A stretch of 64,000 bases of DNA from Azoarcus indigens. GTDB lineage: Bacteria > Pseudomonadota > Gammaproteobacteria > Burkholderiales > Rhodocyclaceae. The position numbers and the translations under genes are program-made. The notes under the pieces are model-generated. The model was not told the DNA's origin. It was given only the letters and a program-made list of their open reading frames with translations, and did no database searches. Positions 7,869 through 17,709 of the stretch are shown in pieces (positions within the stretch are counted from its first letter, which is position 1; the number at the start of each line of letters is the position of its first letter). Where the stretch lies: positions 1 to 64,000 of the forward strand of contig NZ_SNVV01000006.1 in assembly GCF_004361735.1 (NCBI RefSeq), given 5' to 3'.

Positions 7869-10800
7869 TGCTGCTCTCCCTGCGCGCCAGCGGCAGCGCC
7901 GATGATTTCGGTTTCCACCACCAATGGCGGTCTGTCGCCCTCCCCGTTGTTGCCGTCGCCGGCAGCCTGGTAGAAGTCCTTGAGTCGTGCCGCGAGCGCG
8001 GCGAGGCGGTCCTTGGCCTGGGCGGCGTCGGTGGCGCCGCGGTAGGCGAAGCGCACCACCGCCGGCCGTTCGGCCAGTTGCGGCACCAGGGCGGCCAGGC
8101 GCGCATCCCATTCGGGTGCCAGCGCATCGCCGGCGAACGCGCGGCCATCCACTTCGACGCGGAACACCTTGTGCACCGTGGCGCCAAAGTTGAGCTTCAC
8201 CATCTTCCCGCGGGTGGTGCGCACGTCGCGCGGGTTCTCGGTGGTGATGCGGTAGCCCGAGGGCAGGGTGCGTTCGTCCAGCTTCATGACGAAGTTGCTG
8301 CCACGGTCCTGCTGCGGGATGTCGGCGCAGGTGACGTGGAAGCGGCCCTCGGCGTCAGTGGTGACGAGCAGGCCGCGGGCGGTGGCCACCCGCACGTTGG
8401 GGATGCCCGGCTCGCCGTCGTCCTGGTAGCCGTTGGCGTTCTTGTCGTCGAACACCTTGCCGATGATGTCGGAGCAGTCGAACAGGGGATCGGGGATCAC
8501 CCGCACCACTGCCGAGCCGATGTTGGAGATGCGCTCGCCGGCGAGGCTGTTGTAGGCCCAGGCGAGGTTGGTGTACTCGCCCTCGCCCACGCCGGCGCCG
8601 ACCACCAGCACCAGGCGCACCGTCTTGGTTTCACCGGCGGCGAAGGTCTGGCCGGCCCAGTTGAGGCTGCGGCCATTGGCGGCCGGCTCGGTGGGCACGA
8701 ACACCGTGCTGCTGCCGTGGCGGATGCTGGCGCTGCCGCTGCGGTACTTGAAGCCGGCCGGCACCTGGTCGATCAGATCGACGTTGGCCAGCGTGGCCGA
8801 CAGCGTGTTGGTGGCGGTGACGGTGTAGGGCACCAGGCCACCCTTGGAGACATTCACCAGCGGCGAGGTCTTGGTGATGCGGATGGCGCCGCCGAGGATG
8901 GGATCCACCGGGATGTGGTTGTTCACCACATCGGCCGAAACACCCGCCGTCAGCACGAAGCTGAGGTAGTACTGGGTGGTGTTGGCTGTGGCGCTGATGG
9001 CGCTCTCGCAAGCCAGCGGATCGTGCTGCGGCGTGGCCGCCGACGGCGCGTCGGTGGTCTGCTGCACCAGCGCGGGCGAGGGCGTGCTGCCCACCACCGG
9101 GGTGTTGGTGCAGGCCGGCAGGATGTCCGACTCGCCCGGCATATAGCCGGCCGGCGCGGTCACCGTCAGCCGGTAGGTGCCGGCGGGCGCGGTCGGCAGC
9201 AGCAGGAACTGGTACAGGCCGTCGCTGCCGGTGGTCTGGCTGCCGGCGCCGCCCAGCACATGGCTGGCGGCGTCGAAGCCGGCCGGCCCGGTGAGGGTGA
9301 CGACCGCGCCGCGGACCGGCTGGCGCGTCACCGCGTCATACACCACGCCCTGCGGGTCCAGCGGCAGGCTCTGCTCCACCGTGTTGGTGCCGGAGGCCAG
9401 GGTGAGGCCTTGCAGCGAACCATCGGCATTGCTGGCGCCGGCCGGGTTGGCGGCCTGGTCCTGCGTGCCGTTGCTGAAGGGCAGGCCCTGTTCGTTCGGT
9501 ACCGCGCGGCCCAGCGCCATGCCGGTGCTGGCTTCGCGGAAGCGGATCTGGTAGCCCGGCCCCGGCGCCAGGCCGGTGAAGCTGTAGCTGCCATCCACGC
9601 CGGAGGTGGTGCTGGCGATCTGCACGCCGTCCAGCAGCAGTTCGACCAGCCAGCCTTCGACGCGCGGTTCGCCCGCATCCAGGCGGCGGTCGTGGTTGAG
9701 GTCGCGCCACACCGTGCCGGCCACGCTGGCGGCTTCGGCGATGGCGGTGGGATCGGTGGCGGTGTTGTTGCTCTCGTAGCCGGCCGGCTCATTGCCGCCG
9801 GAGACGGTGGCGGTGTTGACCAGCACCTGTCCGGCGAGGCCGGCGGCCACCGCGACGCGCAGCACGATGGGCGTGCCGCTGCCGCCGGCGGCGACCACTT
9901 CCCCGGTGGTGCAGCTCACCGTCTGGCCGGCGGCGCTGCAGTTCCACACGCCGCCGCTAGGCAGCAGCGCCGGGGTGATGCCGGCGGGCAGGGTATCCAC
10001 CACGGTGATGGTGCCGCTGCTGGGCTGGCTGCCGACGTTGCTCACCGTCAGCGTGTAGTAGCCGGTGTTGCCGCCGGCGGCGAAGCTGGCCGGCGTGTGG
10101 GTCTTGGAGATCGCCAGGTCGGGCGCCGCGCCCGGCACTTCCGGGAACAGGTTGTCGCCGGACACGGTGGTGCTGCCGGTGAGGGCGATGCCGGCGATGC
10201 GGCTGGTGACGCCGCCCACCGGATCATTCACCGCGCTGCCGCCGGCGCTGCCCGCCACCGGCGTGCCGTTGCTGGTGTTGGCCGGCTGCTGCGGCTGGTC
10301 CAGGGTGTAAGTGCCTTCCGGCAGGCCGGTGAACTCGAAGCTCCCATCGGCCAGCGTGGTGGTGCTGCGCGTTACCGGGTTGCCGTTGACGTCGGTGCCG
10401 CTGAGGTTGATGAGCTGGCCGGCGATGCCGTGGTCGTTGCCGTCGGCCTGGCCGTTGTTGTTGTAGTCGAGGAAGACGCGGCCACGGATAACGCGTCCGT
10501 TGGGCAGCTCGGCGAAGTTGTTGGCGCTGGACACGGTGCCCGGCGGCAGCACGATGTTGCTGATGGCGCTGGGGGTGACGGCCGGCGTGGTGGCCGTGCC
10601 GGACGTGCCCCCATTGCCCACCGCGCCCGGCACGGTGAGGCCGTTGGCGGTATCCGCCGGCTGCGCCGGCTGGGTCACGGTGTAGGTGCCGGGCGCCAGG
10701 CCGGTGAAGGCGTAGTTGCCGTTGGCATCGGTGACGGTGCTCAGGTTCACCGGCTGGCCGTTGTTGTCGGTGCCGGTGAGCTGGAGAGTCTGGCCGGCGA

Positions 10801-13800
10801 TGCCGGCGTCGCCGCCGTTCTGCGCGCCGTTGTTGTTGTGGTCCAGGAACACCGTGCCGGAGATGCTGGAAGTCTGCACCTCGGCGAAGTTGTTGCCCGG
10901 CGAACCGGCCACGCTGCCGCCGCTGCTGGCGAGCTGGATGTTGGCGATGGCGCTGGTCGGCACGCTGACGGCGGTCGCCGTGCCCGGCGTGCCGCCTCCG
11001 CCGCCGGAAACGCTGCCGGCGGTGGTGATGCCGTTCAGCGTGCCGGCCGGCTGGGTCGGCTGGGTGAGGGTGTAGCTGCCGGCGTTGAGGCCGGTGAAGG
11101 CGTAGTTGCCGAGCGCATCGGTGACCACGCTGCGGCTGACGCTGGCGCCGCCCACGGTCTCGACGCCGGTGAGCTGGATGAGGACGCCGGCGAGCGGCGC
11201 GTCATTGCTGCCATAGACGCCATCCGGCACCACGTCCTTGTCCAGGAACACGCGGCCGGAGATGTAGCCCAGCGGGCTGATTTCCAGCACCGCGCTGGCC
11301 GGGTCGACGTTGTCGCCGAAGTCGGTGTGCAGCGCGCTGGCCGGGATGTAGTTGGTATAGCTGCCCTCCACCGTGCCGGTGACGTTCACGCTGATGCGGC
11401 AGCCGCCCGCCGGAACCTTGGCGCCGGAGGCGTAGCGCACCGTGCCGCTGCCGGCGGTGGCGGTGACCGTGCCCGGGCAGGTGGTGGCCAGGCCGTTGGG
11501 GCTGGCGATGACGAGCGCGCCCGGCGCCGTCGGCAGCACGTCCTCGAAGGCGGCGGCCAGGGTCATCTCGCTGCTGTTGGTGTTGCCGAGCACGATGGTC
11601 AGCGTGGAGCTGCCGCCGGCCGGGATGGACACCGGGCTGAACTGCTTGGCCACGGTGGGCGGCGCCGACACCACCACCTGGGCGGTGGCCGGCTCGCTGT
11701 TGCGCACACCTTCCACCGTTTCCAGCGCATTGGCCGGGATGGTGTTCACATAGGTGCCGGCAACGTTGCTCACCGTATCCACCTGCACCTGGCAGCTGCC
11801 GCCCGCCGGCAGCGTGGCGCCGGCCAACTGCACGCTGGTGGCGGAGCTGGGCGCGGTCACCGTGCCGCCGCAGGTGGTGGTGGCGTTGGGGGTAAGCGCC
11901 ACGCTCAGGCCGCTGGGCAGGGTGTCGGTCAGCGAGGCGCCGGTGAGCGCCACCGTGTTCGGGTTGCTGAAGGTGATGGTGAGGCGGCTGTTCTGGCCCG
12001 GCAGCACCGTGGTCGGGTTGAAGGCCTTGGCGATGCCCACCGCGCTGCGCACCTGCAGGGTGGCGCTGGCGCCCGGCGGCGGGTTGCTCACCGAGCCGCC
12101 GCCGCTGTTGGCGGTGACTTCACCGCCGGCGATGACGTTGGTGTAGCTGCCCTCGGCGCTGGCGATCACGTCCACTTCGGCCACGCAGGTGCTGCTCACG
12201 CCGCCGCTGGCGGCCGCCAGCGAGGCGCCGGCCACCACCACCTGGTTGTTGCCCGGCGTGCTCAGGTTGCCGCCCGGGCAGGTGATGACCGGGTTGGCCC
12301 CGGCCGGCACCGTCATGCCGGCGGGCAGGCTGTCTATCACCGCCAGGTCGGTCAGCGGCAGCGACAGCGGGTTGATGAAGCGCAGCGTGAGGCGGGCGCG
12401 TTCGCCCGGCAGCACGGTGGCCGGCGAGAAGGACTTTTCCACGCCGATGCGGCCGAGCGTCGCCAGGCTGGCGATGGCGCTGTCGGTATTGCTCACGCCC
12501 TGGGCGGTCTTCACCGCGCCCACCGGAATGGTGTTCTGGATGGTGCCGACGGTGAGCGTGGTCACATCCACCGCCACGGTGCAGCTGGCGTTGCTGCCGC
12601 CCGCCAGGGAGGCGTCGGCGAGGCTCAGCGAGGTGGCGTTGCCGCTGGCGCTGACCACGCCGCCCACGCAGCTGGTGGTGGCGTTGGGCACCGAGGCGAT
12701 GCGCAGCCCGGTGAGGTTGCCGCCGGCCAGGCCGCTGTCGGTGAAATGGTCGGTGAGCGACAGGCCGGAGAGGTCCAGCCCGCCGTTGTTGAGCAGGGTG
12801 ATGACCAGGCGGCTGGTTTCGCCCGGCGCCTGGATGGTGTTCGGGGTGATGGTCTTGGTCACCACCACGCTGCCGGCGGCCGAGTTCAGCGTGGCGCTGA
12901 TGGGCGCGGTGTTGGCGACGCCGCCGTCGGCGGTGAGCTGGCCGATGGGAATGGTGTTCACCCACGGCCCGGTGCCGCTGCTCTGCACGTCGAACACCAG
13001 CTCGCACTGGCCGCCCGGCGGCAGGGTGGCGCCGGCCAGCTGCAGCGAAGCGGCGCCCGGCGTGGCGGTAATGGCTACCGGCCCGGCGCAGGTGCTGTAG
13101 GCATTGGGCGCCGCGGCCAGGGTCAGGCCGGGCGGCAGGGCGTCGGTGAGGCTGACGTTGTACAGCGTGCCGGTGGTTTCGGTGTTGCGCAGGCGGATGG
13201 AAACCCGCGACTGGCCGCCCGGCTGCACCGTGGTCGGCGAGAAACTCTTGCTGCCGGTGAGCGCCGAGCGGAATTCGATGGTGGCGGTGGCCGGCAGCGC
13301 GTAGCTGGTGCTGACGGTACTGCCGTCGGCCAGCAGCTGGGTGGCCGCCAGGGTGTTGCCCGGGATGGTGTTGGTGTAGTTGCCGGCGGCGCCGGTGACG
13401 TTCACCTGCAACGTGCAGCTGCCGGCGGCGCCGGTGCCGTTGCTGGCGCGCGCCGGCACGGTGGCGCCGGCCAGGGAAACCAGATCCACGCCCGGCGTGG
13501 CGGTCACGCTGCCGCCGGCGCAGGTGGTGGCGGCGTTGGCCGGGTTGGCGACCAGCATGCCGGCCGGCAGCGCATCGCTGATCTGCACGTTGGTGAGCGG
13601 ATTGTGGGTGTTGTTGCTCAGCGTGATGGTGAGCCGCGACACCCCGCCTTCCGGCAGGCTGGTGAGGGAGAAGGCCTTGGCCACGCCGGCGGCGTGGTTC
13701 ACCGTCAGCGTCACCTGGTTGGAGGCGGCCGGGTTGCACACCGTGCCGGCGCCGTTGTTATCGGCGACGCTGCAGGCGGGCAGCACGTTGCTGCGGGTCT

Positions 13801-15496
13801 GGCCGACGGCGGTGCCGAACTCCACCTCGGCGGCGAAGGACACGGTACATACCGCCGGGTTGCCATTGCTGCCGCCGTTCATGTCGAACACGAACACCGG
13901 GTTGGCGGTGTCGCTGTAGTCGTGCGCCAGCGTGCCGGCACAACCGGTGCCGCTCATGCTGGGCGCCGGGCTGGACACCACCCGCACGTTGCCCGGCAAC
14001 GGGTCGGCCAGGCGCACCGCGCTCAGCGCGCCGCCGGAGAAGTTGCCGACCTCCACCGTGTAGTAAACCAGGCCGCCGGCCGCCGGGTTGCTGGGCGACT
14101 GCGTCTTGTTCAGTTCCAGCATGCCGTGCACCGTCAGCGCGGCGCTGGCCGGCCGGCTGGTGACCGAGCGGCTGTTGCTGACCGCGCCGGCGGCGATGGT
14201 GTCGTTGAACACCTTGGAAACGCCGGCCGCGTCCAGCGTGGCGGTGTAGGCCACGGTGACGGTGCAGCTGGCGTTGGCCGCAATCGAGGCGCCGGAGAGC
14301 TGCACGCCGCTGCCGCCGCCGACCACGCTGGCGGTGCCTGAGGTGCAGGTGGTGCTGGCGCCGGTGACGTTCAGCGTGCCGCCCGTGCCGCCGGCCGGCG
14401 TGCCCACCGGATCGTCGGTGAAGCCGATGCCGGTGACCGGCACCGAGCCGTCGTTATGGACGGTGATGACCAGGGAGCCGGACTGGCCGGAGCGCATCGG
14501 GTTGGGCGAGAAGGCCTTGGCCACCCGCAGCGGCGACACGATGGTGAGATCGTCCGACGAGCTGGAGGCGGTGAGGCCACGGCTGTTGCCGACGTTGGCG
14601 CCGTTCATGGTCTGGGTGACGGTGCGCGAGCCATTGGCGCCGGCATCGGTGCCGACCACGCTGACCACCAGATCGCAATAGCCGCTGCGGCCTATGGTGC
14701 CGCCGCTGGCGCTCAGGGTGCCGGTGGCGCCGGCCGCCGGGGTGAAGGTGCCGCTGGCGGCGCCGGTGCCGGTGCAGGTGAGCGAGGCATTCGGCGTCGC
14801 CGCCACTTCCACGCCGGCGGGCAGCGTGAAGGGGGTGGTGGTGAGCGGAATGTCGGCGCTGCTGTTGGGGTTGGTGATGCGGATGCGCAGCGTGGAGGTC
14901 TGGTCGTACTGGACCACCGAGTCCGGCGTGAACAGCACGCTGGTGGTCGGGCTGGACAGCGGCAGCACGGTGAAGCTCTGCTGCGCCGGCGAAGTGTTCT
15001 GCACCGCCGCGCCGTCGTTGCCGCTCACCGCGCCCACCGGGATGGTGTTCACCCGCTCGCCGGTGGCGGTGGCGTTCACCTCGACGACGATGGAGCAGCT
15101 GCCGCTGACGCTGGCGCTGGGCGCGATCGGAATGGTGCCGCCGCTGAGCGAGATCAGGCTGCTGCCGGGGGTGGCAGTGAGCGTGCCGCCGCAAGCGTTG
15201 GAGACGACATTCACCACGCGGATGCCGGCGGCGCTCATGTCGTCGGTCAGCGTCACGCCGCTCACCGCCGAGGCCGGATTGTCGTTCGACAGGGTGATGG
15301 TGAAAGCGGTGGTGTCGCCCGGATAAGGCGTGCCGCTATAACCTCCGGCAATGCTCTTGGAGACGGTGATCGCCGCCTGCGCGGCGGGTGCCGCCAGCAT
15401 GGCGCAGGCCAGGGCGAGCATCGCCCGGCGCCCGCCGGAGATCAGTGCGGCGAGGCGGGTGGCGCCGGCCGGTTCGGAAACGCATGTTCTTTTCAT
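7865..15496 (-). CDS. Giant DUF11/SdrD-B-like repeat surface protein
   Basis: About 2,543 residues. After a signal peptide (ending PAAQA, about residue 42) come ten tandem DUF11-type beta-sandwich repeats of roughly 135 residues (about 43-1400), each with the pattern SPTTV-PG-RLTITxxN, LTDxLPxG and a later Cys pair. Then follow three SdrD-B-like modules (about 1405, 1540, 1665) with FLDxNNNG and NYAFTGL motifs, an eleventh DUF11 (about 1795), further SdrB-like modules (about 1925 and 2050), a twelfth DUF11 (about 2205) and a conserved tail starting GKVFDDKNANGYQDDGEP (about 2343). Such proteins are adhesin-like and probably surface exposed. Start at 15496 is the most plausible of three Met/upstream options (15508 and 15589 also in frame). 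The stop overlaps the next start. Confidence 0.82.
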   Translation of the reverse strand: MKRTCVSEPAGATRLAALISGGRRAMLALACAMLAAPAAQAAITVSKSIAGGYSGTPYPGDTTAFTITLSNDNPASAVSGVTLTDDMSAAGIRVVNVVSNACGGTLTATPGSSLISLSGGTIPIAPSASVSGSCSIVVEVNATATGERVNTIPVGAVSGNDGAAVQNTSPAQQSFTVLPLSSPTTSVLFTPDSVVQYDQTSTLRIRITNPNSSADIPLTTTPFTLPAGVEVAATPNASLTCTGTGAASGTFTPAAGATGTLSASGGTIGRSGYCDLVVSVVGTDAGANGSRTVTQTMNGANVGNSRGLTASSSSDDLTIVSPLRVAKAFSPNPMRSGQSGSLVITVHNDGSVPVTGIGFTDDPVGTPAGGTGGTLNVTGASTTCTSGTASVVGGGSGVQLSGASIAANASCTVTVAYTATLDAAGVSKVFNDTIAAGAVSNSRSVTSRPASAALTVHGMLELNKTQSPSNPAAGGLVYYTVEVGNFSGGALSAVRLADPLPGNVRVVSSPAPSMSGTGCAGTLAHDYSDTANPVFVFDMNGGSNGNPAVCTVSFAAEVEFGTAVGQTRSNVLPACSVADNNGAGTVCNPAASNQVTLTVNHAAGVAKAFSLTSLPEGGVSRLTITLSNNTHNPLTNVQISDALPAGMLVANPANAATTCAGGSVTATPGVDLVSLAGATVPARASNGTGAAGSCTLQVNVTGAAGNYTNTIPGNTLAATQLLADGSTVSTSYALPATATIEFRSALTGSKSFSPTTVQPGGQSRVSIRLRNTETTGTLYNVSLTDALPPGLTLAAAPNAYSTCAGPVAITATPGAASLQLAGATLPPGGQCELVFDVQSSGTGPWVNTIPIGQLTADGGVANTAPISATLNSAAGSVVVTKTITPNTIQAPGETSRLVITLLNNGGLDLSGLSLTDHFTDSGLAGGNLTGLRIASVPNATTSCVGGVVSASGNATSLSLADASLAGGSNASCTVAVDVTTLTVGTIQNTIPVGAVKTAQGVSNTDSAIASLATLGRIGVEKSFSPATVLPGERARLTLRFINPLSLPLTDLAVIDSLPAGMTVPAGANPVITCPGGNLSTPGNNQVVVAGASLAAASGGVSSTCVAEVDVIASAEGSYTNVIAGGEVTANSGGGSVSNPPPGASATLQVRSAVGIAKAFNPTTVLPGQNSRLTITFSNPNTVALTGASLTDTLPSGLSVALTPNATTTCGGTVTAPSSATSVQLAGATLPAGGSCQVQVDTVSNVAGTYVNTIPANALETVEGVRNSEPATAQVVVSAPPTVAKQFSPVSIPAGGSSTLTIVLGNTNSSEMTLAAAFEDVLPTAPGALVIASPNGLATTCPGTVTATAGSGTVRYASGAKVPAGGCRISVNVTGTVEGSYTNYIPASALHTDFGDNVDPASAVLEISPLGYISGRVFLDKDVVPDGVYGSNDAPLAGVLIQLTGVETVGGASVSRSVVTDALGNYAFTGLNAGSYTLTQPTQPAGTLNGITTAGSVSGGGGGTPGTATAVSVPTSAIANIQLASSGGSVAGSPGNNFAEVQTSSISGTVFLDHNNNGAQNGGDAGIAGQTLQLTGTDNNGQPVNLSTVTDANGNYAFTGLAPGTYTVTQPAQPADTANGLTVPGAVGNGGTSGTATTPAVTPSAISNIVLPPGTVSSANNFAELPNGRVIRGRVFLDYNNNGQADGNDHGIAGQLINLSGTDVNGNPVTRSTTTLADGSFEFTGLPEGTYTLDQPQQPANTSNGTPVAGSAGGSAVNDPVGGVTSRIAGIALTGSTTVSGDNLFPEVPGAAPDLAISKTHTPASFAAGGNTGYYTLTVSNVGSQPSSGTITVVDTLPAGITPALLPSGGVWNCSAAGQTVSCTTGEVVAAGGSGTPIVLRVAVAAGLAGQVLVNTATVSGGNEPAGYESNNTATDPTAIAEAASVAGTVWRDLNHDRRLDAGEPRVEGWLVELLLDGVQIASTTSGVDGSYSFTGLAPGPGYQIRFREASTGMALGRAVPNEQGLPFSNGTQDQAANPAGASNADGSLQGLTLASGTNTVEQSLPLDPQGVVYDAVTRQPVRGAVVTLTGPAGFDAASHVLGGAGSQTTGSDGLYQFLLLPTAPAGTYRLTVTAPAGYMPGESDILPACTNTPVVGSTPSPALVQQTTDAPSAATPQHDPLACESAISATANTTQYYLSFVLTAGVSADVVNNHIPVDPILGGAIRITKTSPLVNVSKGGLVPYTVTATNTLSATLANVDLIDQVPAGFKYRSGSASIRHGSSTVFVPTEPAANGRSLNWAGQTFAAGETKTVRLVLVVGAGVGEGEYTNLAWAYNSLAGERISNIGSAVVRVIPDPLFDCSDIIGKVFDDKNANGYQDDGEPGIPNVRVATARGLLVTTDAEGRFHVTCADIPQQDRGSNFVMKLDERTLPSGYRITTENPRDVRTTRGKMVKLNFGATVHKVFRVEVDGRAFAGDALAPEWDARLAALVPQLAERPAVVRFAYRGATDAAQAKDRLAALAARLKDFYQAAGDGNNGEGDRPPLVVETEIIGAAAGAQGEQQ

Positions 15497-15590
15497 GGCA
15501 GCTCGCATGACGACGGGCTGCACACCCAGGGTGGGCAGCACCGGTGTTCGGCCGCGCCAGCCGGTGCTCTCGCCCCCGCCCGCGCCCATT

Positions 15591-15605
15591 CCGTTTGCAA
15601 AACGG
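15591..15605. promoter_or_regulatory. Palindrome upstream of the giant repeat gene
   Basis: CCGTTTGCAAAACGG has perfect 6-base arms around GCA, about 95 bases before the chosen start at 15496. It lies in the 400-base region between two divergent genes (15496 and 15896), where otherwise only GC-rich sequence is seen. It could be an operator; no regulator can be named. Confidence 0.3.
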
Positions 15606-15895
15606 CCACGGATTCTATGGACGCACCCACCATGCGTTTGTCACGCTCACTCATGCTGGCTGACAAAGGCCTTGCATTCCTAACCGCTGCCTAACCCCGC
15701 TTCGTGACGTAGGACACGCTGCACCTCACACAGCGCCGCCCCGCCCGCCGTCCGCCCATGTCTTTCGGAATAGAATCCGGCGCGCACCCGCCCCGATACA
15801 AATCCGACACTCCGGGCGGCGCACTACCGGTATCCCCTTCCTCACCGCCGCCCCGAACACCACCCGACCGCAGACCACGACACCGCCCCCACCGC

Positions 15896-17659
15896 ATGCC
15901 TCGTTCCCGTACCGGCCCTGCCCCGCTGAAGCGACCGTCCGCCAACGAACCCACGCTGTTCCAGCGTCGCGGCCGCCGCGAGCGCATCGCCGCGCGGGTG
16001 TTCGACACGGTGCATGACGGCGTGGTGGTGACCGACGCCAGCTGCCGCATCGTCGAGATCAACCGTGCCTTCGTGGAAACAAGCGGCTATGCGCGTGAGG
16101 AGCTGATAGGCCGCACCCCGCACCTGCTGCGCTCCGGCTGGCACGACAGCGCCTTCTATGAGGACATGTGGAGCGAGATCGGCAGCACCGGCATGTGGCG
16201 CGGCGAGATCATCAACCGCCGCCGCAACGGCCAGCTGGTGTCGGAGCTGGTGGCGATCAGCGCGGTGCGGGACAGCAGCGGCCGCATCAGCCACTACGTG
16301 GCCACCTACTCCGATCTGTCGATGATCAAGGAGTACCAGCAGCGGCTGGAGCACCTCGCCTACCACGACCCGCTGACCCAGCTGCCCAACCGCCAGCTGT
16401 TCTCCGACCGCATGGAGCAGGCGCTGGCGCAGGCGCGCCGCCACGGCACCATGCTGGCGGTGTGCTACCTGGACCTGGACGGCTTCAAGCCGATCAACGA
16501 CCGCCACGGCCACCACGCCGGCGACGAGGTGCTGCAGGAGATCTCCACCCGGCTGAAGGCCAATCTGCGCGGCGGCGACACGGTGGCGCGCCTGGGCGGC
16601 GACGAGTTCGCCCTGCTGCTGAGCGACATCACCAGCGCGGACGAACTGGAGACGGTGCTAGGCCGCCTGCTGGAGGTCATCTCCCATCCGGTGGCCGGGC
16701 TGGAAGGCAGCCCGCTCAGCGCCAGCATAGGCGTGAGCCTGTTCCCGGACGACGGCGAGGACGCCGACACCCTGCTGCGCCACGCCGACCAGGCGATGTA
16801 CCGCGCCAAGGAAGGCGGGCGCAACGCCTGGCGGCTGTTCGGCTCGGTGGACGAGGTGCAGTCCCACAAGCGCAAGAACCTGCAGCAGGAGATACGCAAC
16901 GGCCTCAAGCGCGGCGAGTTCCGCATCCACTACCAGCCGGTGATCTCCATCGACAACCGCATGGTGGTGGGCTGCGAGGGCCTGATCCGCTGGCAGCACC
17001 CCACCCGCGGCCTGCTGCCGCCGGCCGCCTTCCTGTTCGCCATCCAGGACACCGCGCTGGCCCGCGAAGTGGATGAGTGGGTGCTGGACGCGGTGCTGGA
17101 GCAGCTCGCCGAATGGCAGCACCACGACATCGAACTGCCGGCCAGCGTCAATGTTTCCGCGCCGCTGCTACAGCAGGAGGAGCTGGGCCTGCTGCTGAGC
17201 GAGCGCCTGGGACGCCACCCGGGGCTGGACCCGCACCTGATCGAGTTCGAGATCCTGGAAACCGCCGCGCTGCAGGACCTGTCACGCGCCAGCCGCATCG
17301 TCGGCGACTGCAACCGCCGCGGCTTCCGCTTCGCGCTGGACGACTTCGGCACCGGCTACTCCTCGCTCACCTACTGCCGGCAACTGCCGGTGCAGGCGCT
17401 GAAGATAGACCGCTCCTTCATCAACGAGATGCTGGATGACCCGGAAGACCGCGCCATCGTCGAAGGCGTGATCGGCCTGGCCCGCGCCTTCCGGCGCCGG
17501 GTGGTGGCCGAGGGCGTGGAGAAGCCGGAACAGCTCACCGCGCTGGCTGAACTGGGTTGCGACCATGTGCAGGGCTACGGCATCTCGCCGCCGCTGGCGC
17601 CGGACGATTTCGAGCACTGGCTGAAGGAATACCGCGCCCGGCAGATCGAGCCGGCCTGA
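15896..17659 (+). CDS. PAS-GGDEF-EAL cyclic-di-GMP turnover protein
   Basis: Protein of 587 residues without a clear membrane segment. A PAS sensor domain (about 35-150) is followed by GGDEF (about 165-325) and EAL (about 340-580). The synthase motif GGDEF is intact near residue 233, and an RxxD (RGGD) stands five residues before it, which matches a product-inhibition I-site. The EAL signature reads EGL, a tolerated variant. The other metal and catalytic boxes are present: EILET, DDFGTGYSS, KIDRSF, VAEGVE. Both activities are therefore possible. Start at 15896 (MPRSRTG) is preferred over 15758 because the extra N-terminus is Pro/Arg-rich and not protein-like. Divergent from the surface-protein pair, so a link between c-di-GMP and adhesion is conceivable. 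Confidence 0.88.
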   Translation: MPRSRTGPAPLKRPSANEPTLFQRRGRRERIAARVFDTVHDGVVVTDASCRIVEINRAFVETSGYAREELIGRTPHLLRSGWHDSAFYEDMWSEIGSTGMWRGEIINRRRNGQLVSELVAISAVRDSSGRISHYVATYSDLSMIKEYQQRLEHLAYHDPLTQLPNRQLFSDRMEQALAQARRHGTMLAVCYLDLDGFKPINDRHGHHAGDEVLQEISTRLKANLRGGDTVARLGGDEFALLLSDITSADELETVLGRLLEVISHPVAGLEGSPLSASIGVSLFPDDGEDADTLLRHADQAMYRAKEGGRNAWRLFGSVDEVQSHKRKNLQQEIRNGLKRGEFRIHYQPVISIDNRMVVGCEGLIRWQHPTRGLLPPAAFLFAIQDTALAREVDEWVLDAVLEQLAEWQHHDIELPASVNVSAPLLQQEELGLLLSERLGRHPGLDPHLIEFEILETAALQDLSRASRIVGDCNRRGFRFALDDFGTGYSSLTYCRQLPVQALKIDRSFINEMLDDPEDRAIVEGVIGLARAFRRRVVAEGVEKPEQLTALAELGCDHVQGYGISPPLAPDDFEHWLKEYRARQIEPA

Positions 17660-17709
17660 TCCGAACAAAGCCGGCGGCCGCCCACGGCAGGCGGAGCCCG
17701 GCCGCGCCC

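Noticed and set aside
3804-14341. Very long plus-strand open frames opposite the OmpA-barrel and DUF11 genes
   Set aside because: They are mirror frames produced by high GC and codon bias. Their products are Ala/Gly/His/Val-rich, have no start signals, and lie opposite genes with clear domains and signal peptides.
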